Shown here one piece after another: positions 33,677-41,839 of a stretch of 64,000 nt of DNA. Position numbers and translations under genes: made by a program. The DNA is from Parvularcula lutaonensis (GTDB lineage: Bacteria > Pseudomonadota > Alphaproteobacteria > Caulobacterales > Parvularculaceae). Numbering within the stretch: the stretch's first letter is position 1; each line of letters starts with the position of its first letter. The stretch spans positions 625,507 to 689,506 of the forward strand of contig NZ_BMXU01000002.1 in the NCBI RefSeq assembly GCF_014651915.1, written 5' to 3'. Below the pieces are notes generated by a model. It was not told the DNA's origin and did no database searches. It saw only the letters and a list, made by a program, of their open reading frames with translations.

Positions 33677-34654
33677 TCAGGATCCGGCAGCTCCGGCACC
33701 GGCCGGCCAGCCGACGCAGCTCGACATGTCGTTGAGCGCGTGTTGGCCGAGGCAGAAGGCTTCCTCGTACGGCGTCCGGGTCGCCGCGATGCACTGGTCG
33801 AGGTTCATCTGAGCGTTGGTGAAGCAGCGCTCGGATTTCTTCGAGGTGCCAAACGAAGCGAGATGCTCCGTGCGGGCCGAGTTCATGGTGTAGTGGGCAC
33901 CAAGGATCAGGGCCTTTGACACGATCGTGCCCGGACGCGCTGCCGGGTTCACCGGCTTGGCTTCGCCGGACCACTCCTTGGACCAGCTGGCGTTCTTGAC
34001 GAGGTCCGGGCGAACCGCGCCGTTACGCTTCGGCTTCACCTTGCGGTCGTAGTCGGCCCACTGGCGCTTTGCGGCGTAGCGAAGAGCGCTGTCGACGCGG
34101 TCCATGCCCGACTGCGCAATCTCGCGGCGGGCCCAGGCGACCTTTTGCAAGTCATAGGCGTCCGCAATGAAGCTGTCGCCGACATCACGGATCCGCGCGG
34201 CGTCGTTGGTGGAGAATGCCATGATTGCAGCGATCGCTTTGTCAGCGCCGGGAAGCTGTCGGATCATGCCCGGATTGGCGGCGAGTTCAGCTTCGAACGC
34301 CGCGGCGCCACCACGCTTCTTCATCTTTTTCTCAACGGCCGCCGAGAATTCCGGCGTATCGGCCGCGATCATCGCTGCATAGGCGATCCAGGATGCGGCC
34401 ATGGTCCGGTTGTCATGGCTGGCGAGACGGTAATAGGCGTCGCGCATCGAAGCCTCGTCCTGCGGCTTGTTGGCCGAGACGTGGTCGATATCTTCCCTGA
34501 ACTGAATATAGGGCTGCGCAGCGAACTCAATCAGCTGGGCACCTTCCATGCGTTCCATGTCCGCTTTCTTGCCGACCGTCGAAGACGCGCTTGCAGGGCC
34601 CATCGCCAACGCCGATGCCGCCATACCCGCGACGACCCACGCCTTCAGTGACAT
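33677..34654 (-). CDS. Secreted hypothetical protein
   Basis: The 325-residue protein begins with a signal peptide (MSLKAWVVAGMAASALAMGP, cleavage near ASAS at residue 22-25). The mature part is mostly helical, with conserved-looking RYAAKRQWADYDR, MNSARTEHLASFGTSKKSERCF and two cysteine pairs near the C terminus (CFTNAQMNLDQC, FCLGQHALNDMSSC) that likely form disulfides. I do not recognise the family. The start at 34654 is chosen by the signal peptide; the frame remains open much further upstream as antisense of the kinase gene. Confidence 0.75.
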   Translation of the reverse strand: MSLKAWVVAGMAASALAMGPASASSTVGKKADMERMEGAQLIEFAAQPYIQFREDIDHVSANKPQDEASMRDAYYRLASHDNRTMAASWIAYAAMIAADTPEFSAAVEKKMKKRGGAAAFEAELAANPGMIRQLPGADKAIAAIMAFSTNDAARIRDVGDSFIADAYDLQKVAWARREIAQSGMDRVDSALRYAAKRQWADYDRKVKPKRNGAVRPDLVKNASWSKEWSGEAKPVNPAARPGTIVSKALILGAHYTMNSARTEHLASFGTSKKSERCFTNAQMNLDQCIAATRTPYEEAFCLGQHALNDMSSCVGWPAGAGAAGS

Positions 34655-34702
34655 GCGGTTCTCCCAATTTTCGGCGGCCTTCTGCCCCCGGCTACCGATA
34701 CT

Positions 34703-34719
34703 AACCATCAGTGATGGTT
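34703..34719. promoter_or_regulatory. 7-3-7 palindrome in divergent intergenic region
   Basis: AACCATC-AGT-GATGGTT is a perfect interrupted palindrome about 50 nt upstream of the secreted-protein gene (start 34654), in the region shared with the divergent histidine kinase. A second perfect palindrome, GCGTTAACGC, lies at 34843-34852, against the kinase ATG. Both look like operators for dimeric regulators; no regulator can be named. Confidence 0.35.
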
Positions 34720-34852
34720 TCCAAACTCTAAACGGATTTACGAAGTTCCGATACATCTTAATGCTCCCACCCGGTGCACCCCTGCACCTTCGGGAAGGAT
34801 CACCCCCGCCCTGTTCAGGAACCTTTAAGGGCCAGAGGCCTAGCGTTAACGC

Positions 34853-36031
34853 ATGCATGCGATTCCCCGGCAAAATGCTGAGAACAGGCCTGGACACGAG
34901 CAACGGCGCGCCCCGCAGGGCCAGCTGCCCCTCGCCATGATTCTCGAACAAGATATCCGCGGCACGATTGTCGAGGCTTCCGAGAGCAGCGGGAAGCTGT
35001 TCGGAGGACGGCCCGAGCGGCTTCTTGGGCTCCGCCTGACCGATCTCGTCGCCGCTCGCGCGCATCCCGAACTCTTGAACGCGATGAACAGGGCGTTGCG
35101 GGAGGGCCAGGCTGACATTGCCGTTGACCTGCGCAGAGAAGCCCGCGCGCCGCATGCGATCCTGACGATTAAATCTTTGCCACAAGGCGGTTTTCGTACC
35201 CGGATCCGCCCGCTGCTCTCCCGCGCCGCGAATGACGCTGGCAAGCCGGGCAGCGATTCGGTCGAGCCGACGCCGGACAAGCTCGCCGATGTCAGCCATG
35301 AAATCCGTACCCCTCTCAACGCGGTCATCGGTTTCGCCGATGCCCTTCGACAGGAGAGCTTCGGCCCCCTCGGTGACAAGCGATACCGCGACTATGCGAA
35401 GCTGATTCAGGAAAGCGGCCAGCATGTCCTCAGCCTCGTCAACGACCTCCTCGACATGTCGAAGGCCGAAGCGGGCAAGCTCGACGTGGAGCGCCGCCCG
35501 GTGCGCGTTGACGAGCTGGTCGTCTCCTGCGCGCAGATGATGCGGCTCGAGGCCGAGCGGGCTGGGCTGACCCTCTCTTGCAAGACCGCTTCGTCCGTGG
35601 GCATCCATTCGGTCGATCCGAAAGTGGTCCGCCAGATCCTTCTCAATCTTCTCTCCAACGCGCTGAAGTTCACCAAGACCGGCGGCATTGTCATCCGCAC
35701 GCGCCTGCTCGACGGTGCTCTCGTGATTGCGGTGGAGGATACAGGCGTCGGCATGAGCGGGGATGACCTGCAGCGGATTGGCGAGCGGTTCTACCAAGCC
35801 CGACCGGAAGGCGTGCGCGGCACGCGAGGCTCGGGCCTTGGCCTAGCGCTGAGTTCGGCGCTGGCAAAAGCCCATGGAGGCTGTCTCGACCTGACGTCGG
35901 AGCCGGGCCGGGGCACGGTTGCAACCCTGACCTTGCCACTCAGCGAGGCGCCCGCGGCACGTCCGCGCCGCTACCGGCCGATCGAGGCACCTGCTTCGGC
36001 GGAGCTCGCGCAGCTCGACCAGCCGGCCTGA
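34853..36031 (+). CDS. Soluble PAS histidine kinase (DivJ/PleC-like)
   Basis: The 392-residue protein has a PAS domain (about 28-100), a HisKA domain with VSHEIRTPLNAVIGFADALR (phosphorylated histidine) and a HATPase domain with NLLSNALKFTK, EDTGVGMS and GSGLGLALSSAL. The segment FGPLGDKRYRDYAKLIQESG is characteristic of the DivJ/PleC/PdhS group, which controls DivK in the alphaproteobacterial cell cycle. There is no membrane segment. The start is uncertain because no ribosome binding site precedes 34853; an ATG at 34937 begins directly at the PAS domain. Confidence 0.85.
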   Translation: MHAIPRQNAENRPGHEQRRAPQGQLPLAMILEQDIRGTIVEASESSGKLFGGRPERLLGLRLTDLVAARAHPELLNAMNRALREGQADIAVDLRREARAPHAILTIKSLPQGGFRTRIRPLLSRAANDAGKPGSDSVEPTPDKLADVSHEIRTPLNAVIGFADALRQESFGPLGDKRYRDYAKLIQESGQHVLSLVNDLLDMSKAEAGKLDVERRPVRVDELVVSCAQMMRLEAERAGLTLSCKTASSVGIHSVDPKVVRQILLNLLSNALKFTKTGGIVIRTRLLDGALVIAVEDTGVGMSGDDLQRIGERFYQARPEGVRGTRGSGLGLALSSALAKAHGGCLDLTSEPGRGTVATLTLPLSEAPAARPRRYRPIEAPASAELAQLDQPA

Positions 36032-36036
36032 TCCCG

Positions 36037-36372
36037 GTGGCCCCGCGCCTCAGGAGCGATGTCCAGGTCTCGGCGCTTCAGCGGGCCGTCGAAGCCGAAG
36101 GGCTGATGTTCGCCGTCCTGCACAAAGGGCACGAGGAAGGCGGCATGATCTTCGTCAAATGGGTCGAAGGCCGTGAGGCGGTGCTGTTCACCGAGCAAAC
36201 CATCGACAATGAGCGCCGATGGGTGAGACGAGGTGAGAGCGTTGTCCCCGAAGCCGAAGCCAATGCCATCATCGCCAGCGAGAGGGAGTTTGATCCTGAT
36301 CTCTGGGCGGTCGAAGTGATGGGCAGTTTCGAGAAAGCGGAACGGATCCTGAACCCCGCCGATCAGTCCTGA
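36037..36372 (+). CDS. DUF1491 family protein
   Basis: The 111-residue protein belongs to DUF1491, a small family found almost only in alphaproteobacteria: PRLRSDVQVSALQRAVEAEG, AVLHKGHEEGGMIFVK and EREFDPDLWAVEVMG are its landmarks. The function is not known. It begins with GTG 5 nt after the kinase stop, which suggests co-transcription, and its last 10 nt overlap the convergent penicillin-binding protein gene. Confidence 0.88.
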   Translation: MAPRLRSDVQVSALQRAVEAEGLMFAVLHKGHEEGGMIFVKWVEGREAVLFTEQTIDNERRWVRRGESVVPEAEANAIIASEREFDPDLWAVEVMGSFEKAERILNPADQS

Positions 36373-38504
36373 CCGCCTTCGGGCGGGACGACTTTTCCCG
36401 TCACGCGTGGTCCCCTGGGGACGGTTTGGCCCGAGATGCCTTGATTGGGTCGGTAGCTCTCATTGTCGGCGACCCGGCCCTCAACGCGGCCGGGGTCGCG
36501 CTCGCGGGCGAGGATATCGCCGATGCCGTCATAGACGAAGTCCGGTCGCCAACGGCGCTTCACCCCGTAGGCGCGGAACATGAGATCGTCATAGAGGGCG
36601 TCGTAGGTTCGGGAGAGCTGCCACATATTCGGGTCATAAGGCTCGTAACCGTCGCTGAGCGGGATCGGGGCGGCCTCCATCGCCTCGTGAGCGGCGGTCA
36701 TGAAGGAGCGCCAGATCCGTGCCGGATAGGTGGCGCCGGACACCTCGTTCATTGCGCGGTTGTCGTCATTGCCAACCCAGACGCCGGCGGTGAGGTGCGC
36801 CGAGTAGCCCACGAACCAGGCGTCGCGCCATTCATTCGTCGTCCCGGTCTTGCCGGCAACCTGGTGCCCAGGAACCTGCGCTGCTCGTCCCGTCCCTGTT
36901 TCGACGACCGATTTCAGAAGATCGGTCATCCGCTCCGCAGACCGGGTGCTGATGACCCGAGGAGCGGCGAAGGGCTCGCGCTCAAAGAGCAGCTCACCCT
37001 TCCGGGTACGCACTTCGACTATGCTGTGGGGCTTCGATGCGAAGCCGTCATGGGCGAAGGGCAGGTAGGCGGCGGTGAGTTCGTCGAGCGGCACTTCGAA
37101 GACCCCAAGGGCGATCGAAGGATGCGGAGCCATGCCGCTGTCGAGGCCGAGCCGTCTCGCGGTGTCGATGACAACGTCGCGGCCTACGGCCTCGGTGATC
37201 TGCACGGTGGCGGTGTTCGAGGACCTGGCCAGGGCCTCACGCATTCTGTGGGCGCCGAGATAGCGCTCTTTATAATTGGAGGGCTGCCAACCATCGACCT
37301 GCACGGGCTGGTCGACGAGGACCGTGTCCTGATCCCAGCCGTTTTCGAGGGCGGCGAGGAAGATAAAGGGCTTGAAGGCCGAGCCCGGCTGGCGGCGGGC
37401 CTGGGTGGCTCGGTTGAACTGGCTGTCACGGTAGCTCTTGCCGCCAATCATGGCGGCGATACCGCCCTCGCGATCATAGGCAATGAGGGAAGCCTGCTCG
37501 GCGCCTTTCGCCAGCGCAGCCTCGGTTTCGATGGTTTCGGAAACGGCTCGCTCGGCCGCTTTCTGCACGCCGGGCTGGAGGGTGGTGACGACGACCACGT
37601 CCTGGTCGAGGCCCGGCAGCTCGCGCAATAGCTCGGCAGCGACATGATCCATGAAGTAGCCGGCGCCGTCGGCACGGTCCTTCAGGTGCAGCTCCGGCGG
37701 GAACATCGTCGCCATGCGTGCCGTCATCTTATCGACGCGGCCCGCTTCGACGAGGTTCTGGATGACTTCGCGGCTGCGGGCGACAGCGCCTTCGTAGTTG
37801 GCATGGGGTGCAAGCTTGGAGGGAGCCTTCGGGAGCCCGGCGATCAGCGCCGCTTCAGCGAGGGTGAGCTCTTCCGGTGGCTTGGAGAAATACGCCTTCG
37901 AGGCGGCGTCGAGGCCGTAGGTGTTGGCGCCGAGATAGATCCTGTTCAGATAGAGTTCGAGGATTTCTTCCTTCGAAAGGCGCGCTTCGAGCCAGAGCGC
38001 AAGGTGCAGCTCCTCGAACTTACGGCTCAGGGTCTGCTCGCCCGAAAGGAAGAGGTTCTTCACCAGCTGCTGGGTGATCGTGCTGCCGCCTTGCACGACG
38101 GTGCCCGCGCGGTAGTTGATCATCGCCGCCCGGAGCATCGCGAAGGGGTCAAAGCCCGGATGGCGGAAGAAATTCCGGTCCTCGGTGGCGAGGAAGCTGT
38201 CGATGACGAAGGGCGGAAGCTCGGTCAGCACCACTGGCTCGCCAAGCTCACTGCCGCGCATACCAAGCTCGGTACCGTCGGCGGCGAGGATCAGGATGTT
38301 CGGCTGCCGCCCTGCGGAGGCAAGGTCGATGTCGTCGGTCGGGAAGTATTGCCGCGCGATCTCTGCATTGAGCGCGAGGAGCGGGATCGACAGGGTCAGT
38401 GCGGTCGAGGCGGCCACGGCGAGCGGCGCCGCGAGATAGCGCAGGCGCAGGTGCCTGAACGCGAACATGCCGCCCCGGCCCAGGGCCTTGGCGGTCGCCT
38501 TCAA
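36363..38504 (-). CDS. Class A penicillin-binding protein (PBP1A family)
   Basis: This bifunctional enzyme polymerises and crosslinks peptidoglycan. The 713-residue protein has a membrane anchor (about 22-46), a transglycosylase domain with FLATEDRNFFRHPGFDP and QGGSTITQQLVKNLFLS, and a transpeptidase domain with the serine motif RQPGSAFKPF, SSN in ALARSSNTA, and AGKTGTTNEWRDAWF. The C-terminal tail is proline- and arginine-rich. A second ATG twelve codons in is possible. The stop region overlaps the DUF1491 gene by 10 nt. Confidence 0.95.
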   Translation of the reverse strand: MKATAKALGRGGMFAFRHLRLRYLAAPLAVAASTALTLSIPLLALNAEIARQYFPTDDIDLASAGRQPNILILAADGTELGMRGSELGEPVVLTELPPFVIDSFLATEDRNFFRHPGFDPFAMLRAAMINYRAGTVVQGGSTITQQLVKNLFLSGEQTLSRKFEELHLALWLEARLSKEEILELYLNRIYLGANTYGLDAASKAYFSKPPEELTLAEAALIAGLPKAPSKLAPHANYEGAVARSREVIQNLVEAGRVDKMTARMATMFPPELHLKDRADGAGYFMDHVAAELLRELPGLDQDVVVVTTLQPGVQKAAERAVSETIETEAALAKGAEQASLIAYDREGGIAAMIGGKSYRDSQFNRATQARRQPGSAFKPFIFLAALENGWDQDTVLVDQPVQVDGWQPSNYKERYLGAHRMREALARSSNTATVQITEAVGRDVVIDTARRLGLDSGMAPHPSIALGVFEVPLDELTAAYLPFAHDGFASKPHSIVEVRTRKGELLFEREPFAAPRVISTRSAERMTDLLKSVVETGTGRAAQVPGHQVAGKTGTTNEWRDAWFVGYSAHLTAGVWVGNDDNRAMNEVSGATYPARIWRSFMTAAHEAMEAAPIPLSDGYEPYDPNMWQLSRTYDALYDDLMFRAYGVKRRWRPDFVYDGIGDILARERDPGRVEGRVADNESYRPNQGISGQTVPRGPRVTGKVVPPEGGQD

Positions 38505-38680
38505 ACCGACAGCGAGATCGGTGCCCAGTTCTTTCAGGACCCTAGACGTCGGACGTTCCTTTCCCGGTGTCGTGATGCTGCCTGGTTTCCGAACAACCTA
38601 GCGGAGGAAATGTCCGCCACGGCCTTAAATGATGCAGCAATGCGGCCATTCTGGACGAGAGTTCACGCTGTTGAGCGCGA

Positions 38681-40858
38681 TCACAGCTCGCCACGGGCGA
38701 TCCAAGCGGTGTTCGAGACCTTTTCGAACCAAGGCGCAAATCCTCCCACATAGATGGCGTTGTCCTTCTCGAAAGGTGACATTTCGAAATCCGTGACCCT
38801 TGCGAGGGGGCGCTGGTTCGGATCCGTGCCGGGAACGTAGATTTCCTCGAGGCGGTAGACGGTCTGCCCTCCGACGACGGTGCGCACGAGATACCAAGCA
38901 TCCTTTCCGAACCCTGTGCGCCAGTAGGGGAAGACAGGGCGGGCGGCGAGGAAGTCGGGATCGTAATAGACCTCGATGCCGATCCATTCCTCGAGGTCCC
39001 GGCCGCGACGGCGGATCGTGGTCGCTTCCTGCGCCTGGATGTAGTGTGGCTCGCGGCCGAGCTCGCGGCGGAGGAGCTGGGCGATGTCCATCTCGACGAC
39101 AGGGCGTTCTTCGCCGGGGGTGTAGCGGAAAGCGCGGTTCAGCGACGTGAAGGCAAGGGTCGTCTTCGCCTGGCTTCGGTCGCAGCGGAACGAGCCGATC
39201 GCGTAATTTTTCTGCCAGTAGACATCGAGCTGTTCGAGATAGGGGCGGGTCGCAACGAGATCCTCGAGATCGAGGAGGACCTGCCAGCTTGCATTCTCGC
39301 CATCCCTCCGCCTCAGGATCATCTTGTCCGTGGCGGCATACATCCGCCCGCCGCACGCCGCGAAGCCGCGGATTCGCTCATCCTCGCGTGGCGTAAATTC
39401 AGGCTCGTCGTCGAACCGGATGCCGCCGACACTAGCCGGGTCATAGATGCCCTTGGTGATGCCGAGAGGTGCCGGGGACGCCCCGACGAGGACGATGTCC
39501 TTCTTCGTCTGCGGGTCGCGCCAGCCGGTCATCGATTCGACATGCACGGCATCGACGGGCCCTGTCAGCTCTCCGATCTCCTGCTTGGTCCAGTTCCCGC
39601 TCGGTGTGCGGATAAAAACAGCGGCAGGCAGGGGGCGGTCATCGGTCCGCTCATAGGTTGCGCCAACAAGGAGGTAGTCGAGCTTCGCGATCGGACGGCC
39701 CAGGCTGTCGGTCTCGAAGCTGACAGGAGCCATCGAGGCGACGCGAGTGAATCCGAGCGGCATCTGGAAATCGAGCTTCCACTGTTCTTCCCGCGAGTCG
39801 AGGCGCATCACTTGGGCACGGCGGCTCTCTTCAGTTTCATTCGTATGCCCATTGCCGGCGAACAGCCGCTTCTCATGGGTGACGATCTCGGTGATTTCCG
39901 TCCCGGTAATCCGGCGGCCATTGGCGTCCTCTTCTGGGGCCTCGAAAGCGAAGAGCCACGGGATCGGCGGCAGTTCGAGCCCCTTCGGATCGCGGGTCCG
40001 GATGACGGGGATGTTGGCTTCGCGACGGATGAAGTTGATGAGTTCCTTCGTCATCGGATCATTCTCGCCGCCGAAATAGCGGTAGACACTTTCGGGATCC
40101 CGGCTCACCGCCTCGTAAAGCACCGCGACGCCGCCTTCTTTCCTGAGTGCCGAGGCGAAGGGCTTGGCCTGGCGGAAGGCGTTCGGCGTCCCAGACGTGT
40201 GGACGACGAAAAAGGGGGGAAGCTTTCGCGTCTTGGCGGTCTGGTAGGCGGGAGAAGCGCCGGGCCAGAAGCTGGGGTTGTCGGTGAAGACCTGACGCAG
40301 GACCTGCCCGCGCTGGGTGGCGAGGGTTGTCTCGGCGATCTCCGTCGGTACGTCATAGACTGGCGAGTCGAGCGCGATGATGCCGCCGAGGTCGGACGGC
40401 ACCGCGCCATACTTGGCAAGATAGCTGGGGTCCGTTCCGACGAGGCTGACGAGGTGGGCGCCCGAGCCATGTCCGACGAGATAGATCTGTCGCGGATCGA
40501 TGCCGTAGCGGTCCGCGTTCTTGGCCAGCCAGACCGCAGCTGCCGCCACGTCCTGGGCCTGGTCGCGCGGGGTGACTTCCGGGAAGAGACGGTAGTTCAT
40601 CGCTGCGACCGCGAATCCCTCCTGCAGGAAGTATTTGGTCTTGGCGATCGCCGTGCGCTTGTCGCCGGTCTGCCAGTCGCCGCCGTGAACGATCAGGAGT
40701 GCAGGCTTCAACGTCGAGAGCGGCCGCGCGGAAACGTCGATCAATTGCCGCGGATGACTGCCATAGGGTTGATCGCGCTCGATAATCTCGGCAGCGAGCT
40801 CCTGCGCCGAAGCAGGGGTGACGAGCACCAGTAGGGCGATGACAAACGCGCGCAGCAT
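38681..40858 (-). CDS. Secreted degenerate alpha/beta hydrolase fused to propeller-like domain
   Basis: The 725-residue protein has a signal peptide (1-18, ASA cleavage), then an esterase-like alpha/beta hydrolase domain (about 25-290) with LLIVHGGDWQTGDKRT. The nucleophile elbow reads GHGSGAH (129-135) where relatives have GHSAGAH, so the serine position is glycine and a serine sits one residue later. The expected acid and histidine are also not recognisable (HTSGTPNAFRQA and ESVYRYFG). Residues about 300-725 consist of repeated strand-rich units resembling a beta-propeller. Catalysis is doubtful; a binding or scaffolding role is possible. Confidence 0.75.
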   Translation of the reverse strand: MLRAFVIALLVLVTPASAQELAAEIIERDQPYGSHPRQLIDVSARPLSTLKPALLIVHGGDWQTGDKRTAIAKTKYFLQEGFAVAAMNYRLFPEVTPRDQAQDVAAAAVWLAKNADRYGIDPRQIYLVGHGSGAHLVSLVGTDPSYLAKYGAVPSDLGGIIALDSPVYDVPTEIAETTLATQRGQVLRQVFTDNPSFWPGASPAYQTAKTRKLPPFFVVHTSGTPNAFRQAKPFASALRKEGGVAVLYEAVSRDPESVYRYFGGENDPMTKELINFIRREANIPVIRTRDPKGLELPPIPWLFAFEAPEEDANGRRITGTEITEIVTHEKRLFAGNGHTNETEESRRAQVMRLDSREEQWKLDFQMPLGFTRVASMAPVSFETDSLGRPIAKLDYLLVGATYERTDDRPLPAAVFIRTPSGNWTKQEIGELTGPVDAVHVESMTGWRDPQTKKDIVLVGASPAPLGITKGIYDPASVGGIRFDDEPEFTPREDERIRGFAACGGRMYAATDKMILRRRDGENASWQVLLDLEDLVATRPYLEQLDVYWQKNYAIGSFRCDRSQAKTTLAFTSLNRAFRYTPGEERPVVEMDIAQLLRRELGREPHYIQAQEATTIRRRGRDLEEWIGIEVYYDPDFLAARPVFPYWRTGFGKDAWYLVRTVVGGQTVYRLEEIYVPGTDPNQRPLARVTDFEMSPFEKDNAIYVGGFAPWFEKVSNTAWIARGEL

Positions 40859-40945
40859 GGAGTTCTCTCCGCAGAATCCCGGCCGGGGACTGTTCTCGCG
40901 CCGTTGTCGCTGCCAGACGTTAATCTCCTGTTTAGCCTGAGGGAC

Positions 40946-41404
40946 ATGCCGGTGTCCGACGACCGACCATTCTGGGAGCGCAAGGCCCTCACAGAGATGA
41001 CCCGTGAGGAGTGGGAGAGCCTGTGCGATGGCTGCGGGCGCTGCTGCATCGTGACGCTTGAGGACGAGGACGAGCCGGAGATCCTGCAGGAGACCTCGAT
41101 GCGCTGCCGCCTGTTCGATCCCATGGCGCGGCGTTGCACCTGCTATGAGAAGCGCACGGCGCTGGTGCCCGAATGCGTCGAGCTGCGGCCTGACAACATC
41201 CGCGACCTGAGCTTCATGCCGCCGACCTGTGCGTATCGGAGGCTGGCCGAGGGCAAGGGGCTGGCAAGCTGGCACCCGCTGATCTCAGGCGACCCGAAGT
41301 CCGTCGAAACCGTCGGTATCGCCGTGCCGCGCGAGATGACCGACGAGCGCGAGGTCAAGGAGCGCGACTACTGGCGCTACGTGACCGGCGAGCGGCGGCG
41401 ATAG
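40946..41404 (+). CDS. UPF0260 (YcgN/YkgJ) cysteine-cluster protein
   Basis: The 152-residue protein has the UPF0260 cysteine pattern: C27, C30, C33 and C34 in LCDGCGRCC, then C54, C64, C66 and C77. The family is annotated as zinc or iron chelating and its role is unproven. The start at 40946 follows GAGGGA and gives the normal length. It is divergent from the hydrolase-propeller gene and ends 40 nt before the GTA cluster on the same strand, but shows no sign of belonging to it. Confidence 0.88.
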   Translation: MPVSDDRPFWERKALTEMTREEWESLCDGCGRCCIVTLEDEDEPEILQETSMRCRLFDPMARRCTCYEKRTALVPECVELRPDNIRDLSFMPPTCAYRRLAEGKGLASWHPLISGDPKSVETVGIAVPREMTDEREVKERDYWRYVTGERRR

Positions 41405-41443
41405 ACTTATCCCCGCCATCTCTGGGCGTCGTAACCTGTCCGC

Positions 41444-41839
41444 ATGCGGCGGAGCGATCACACCATTTCGGATGACCTGAGGCAGGGGCTCGAGGCCCTT
41501 GTGTGTCAGCAGGCGGCGTTCCTTGCCTGTCTCGACTGGCAGGACGCTGAGCAGATCGCCCTCGCCGAAAAGCGCGGACGGATCATCCAGGTCCACCGCG
41601 GCAATGTCGAGAAGACACTCGGTATGGATGACAACGGACAGAAACAGCGAAACCCCGACGACCCCTTCAACGGCGATACTGAAGCCCTCAAGCGAGAGCT
41701 GGAACGTCGACTTCTTCGCCACGCGCAAGCTCTCGGTACCGAAGAATTGCTTCGACGGGTACGCGCACGAGGACTTACTCCGCCAGCTCTGGGACTGGAA
41801 ATTTTTGGCGAGGCCAGACCAGAAGGCCCCGAAGGGTGA
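41444..41839 (+). CDS. GTA g1-like (putative small terminase) protein
   Basis: The 131-residue protein is the first gene of the cluster. It has an N-terminal helical region (DDLRQGLEALVCQQAAFLACL) and a middle section rich in charge (EKTLGMDDNGQKQRNPDDPF). Position and size match g1, which binds DNA as a small terminase-like subunit in RcGTA. Sequence evidence alone is weak. Its last 212 nt overlap, in another frame, the probable N-terminal coding region of the large terminase, which is unusual. Confidence 0.65.
   Translation: MRRSDHTISDDLRQGLEALVCQQAAFLACLDWQDAEQIALAEKRGRIIQVHRGNVEKTLGMDDNGQKQRNPDDPFNGDTEALKRELERRLLRHAQALGTEELLRRVRARGLTPPALGLEIFGEARPEGPEG

Noticed and set aside
34657-35797. 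Upstream extension of the secreted-protein frame
   Set aside because: The frame stays open to 35797 but that part is antisense to the histidine kinase. The signal peptide fixes the start at 34654.
36426-38753. Open frames of 401 and 369 codons on the plus strand
   Set aside because: They are antisense to the class A penicillin-binding protein gene and have no recognisable domain.
39044-40834. 596-codon open frame on the plus strand
   Set aside because: It is antisense to the hydrolase-propeller gene, which has a signal peptide and recognisable domain. The plus-strand translation has no domain and biased composition.
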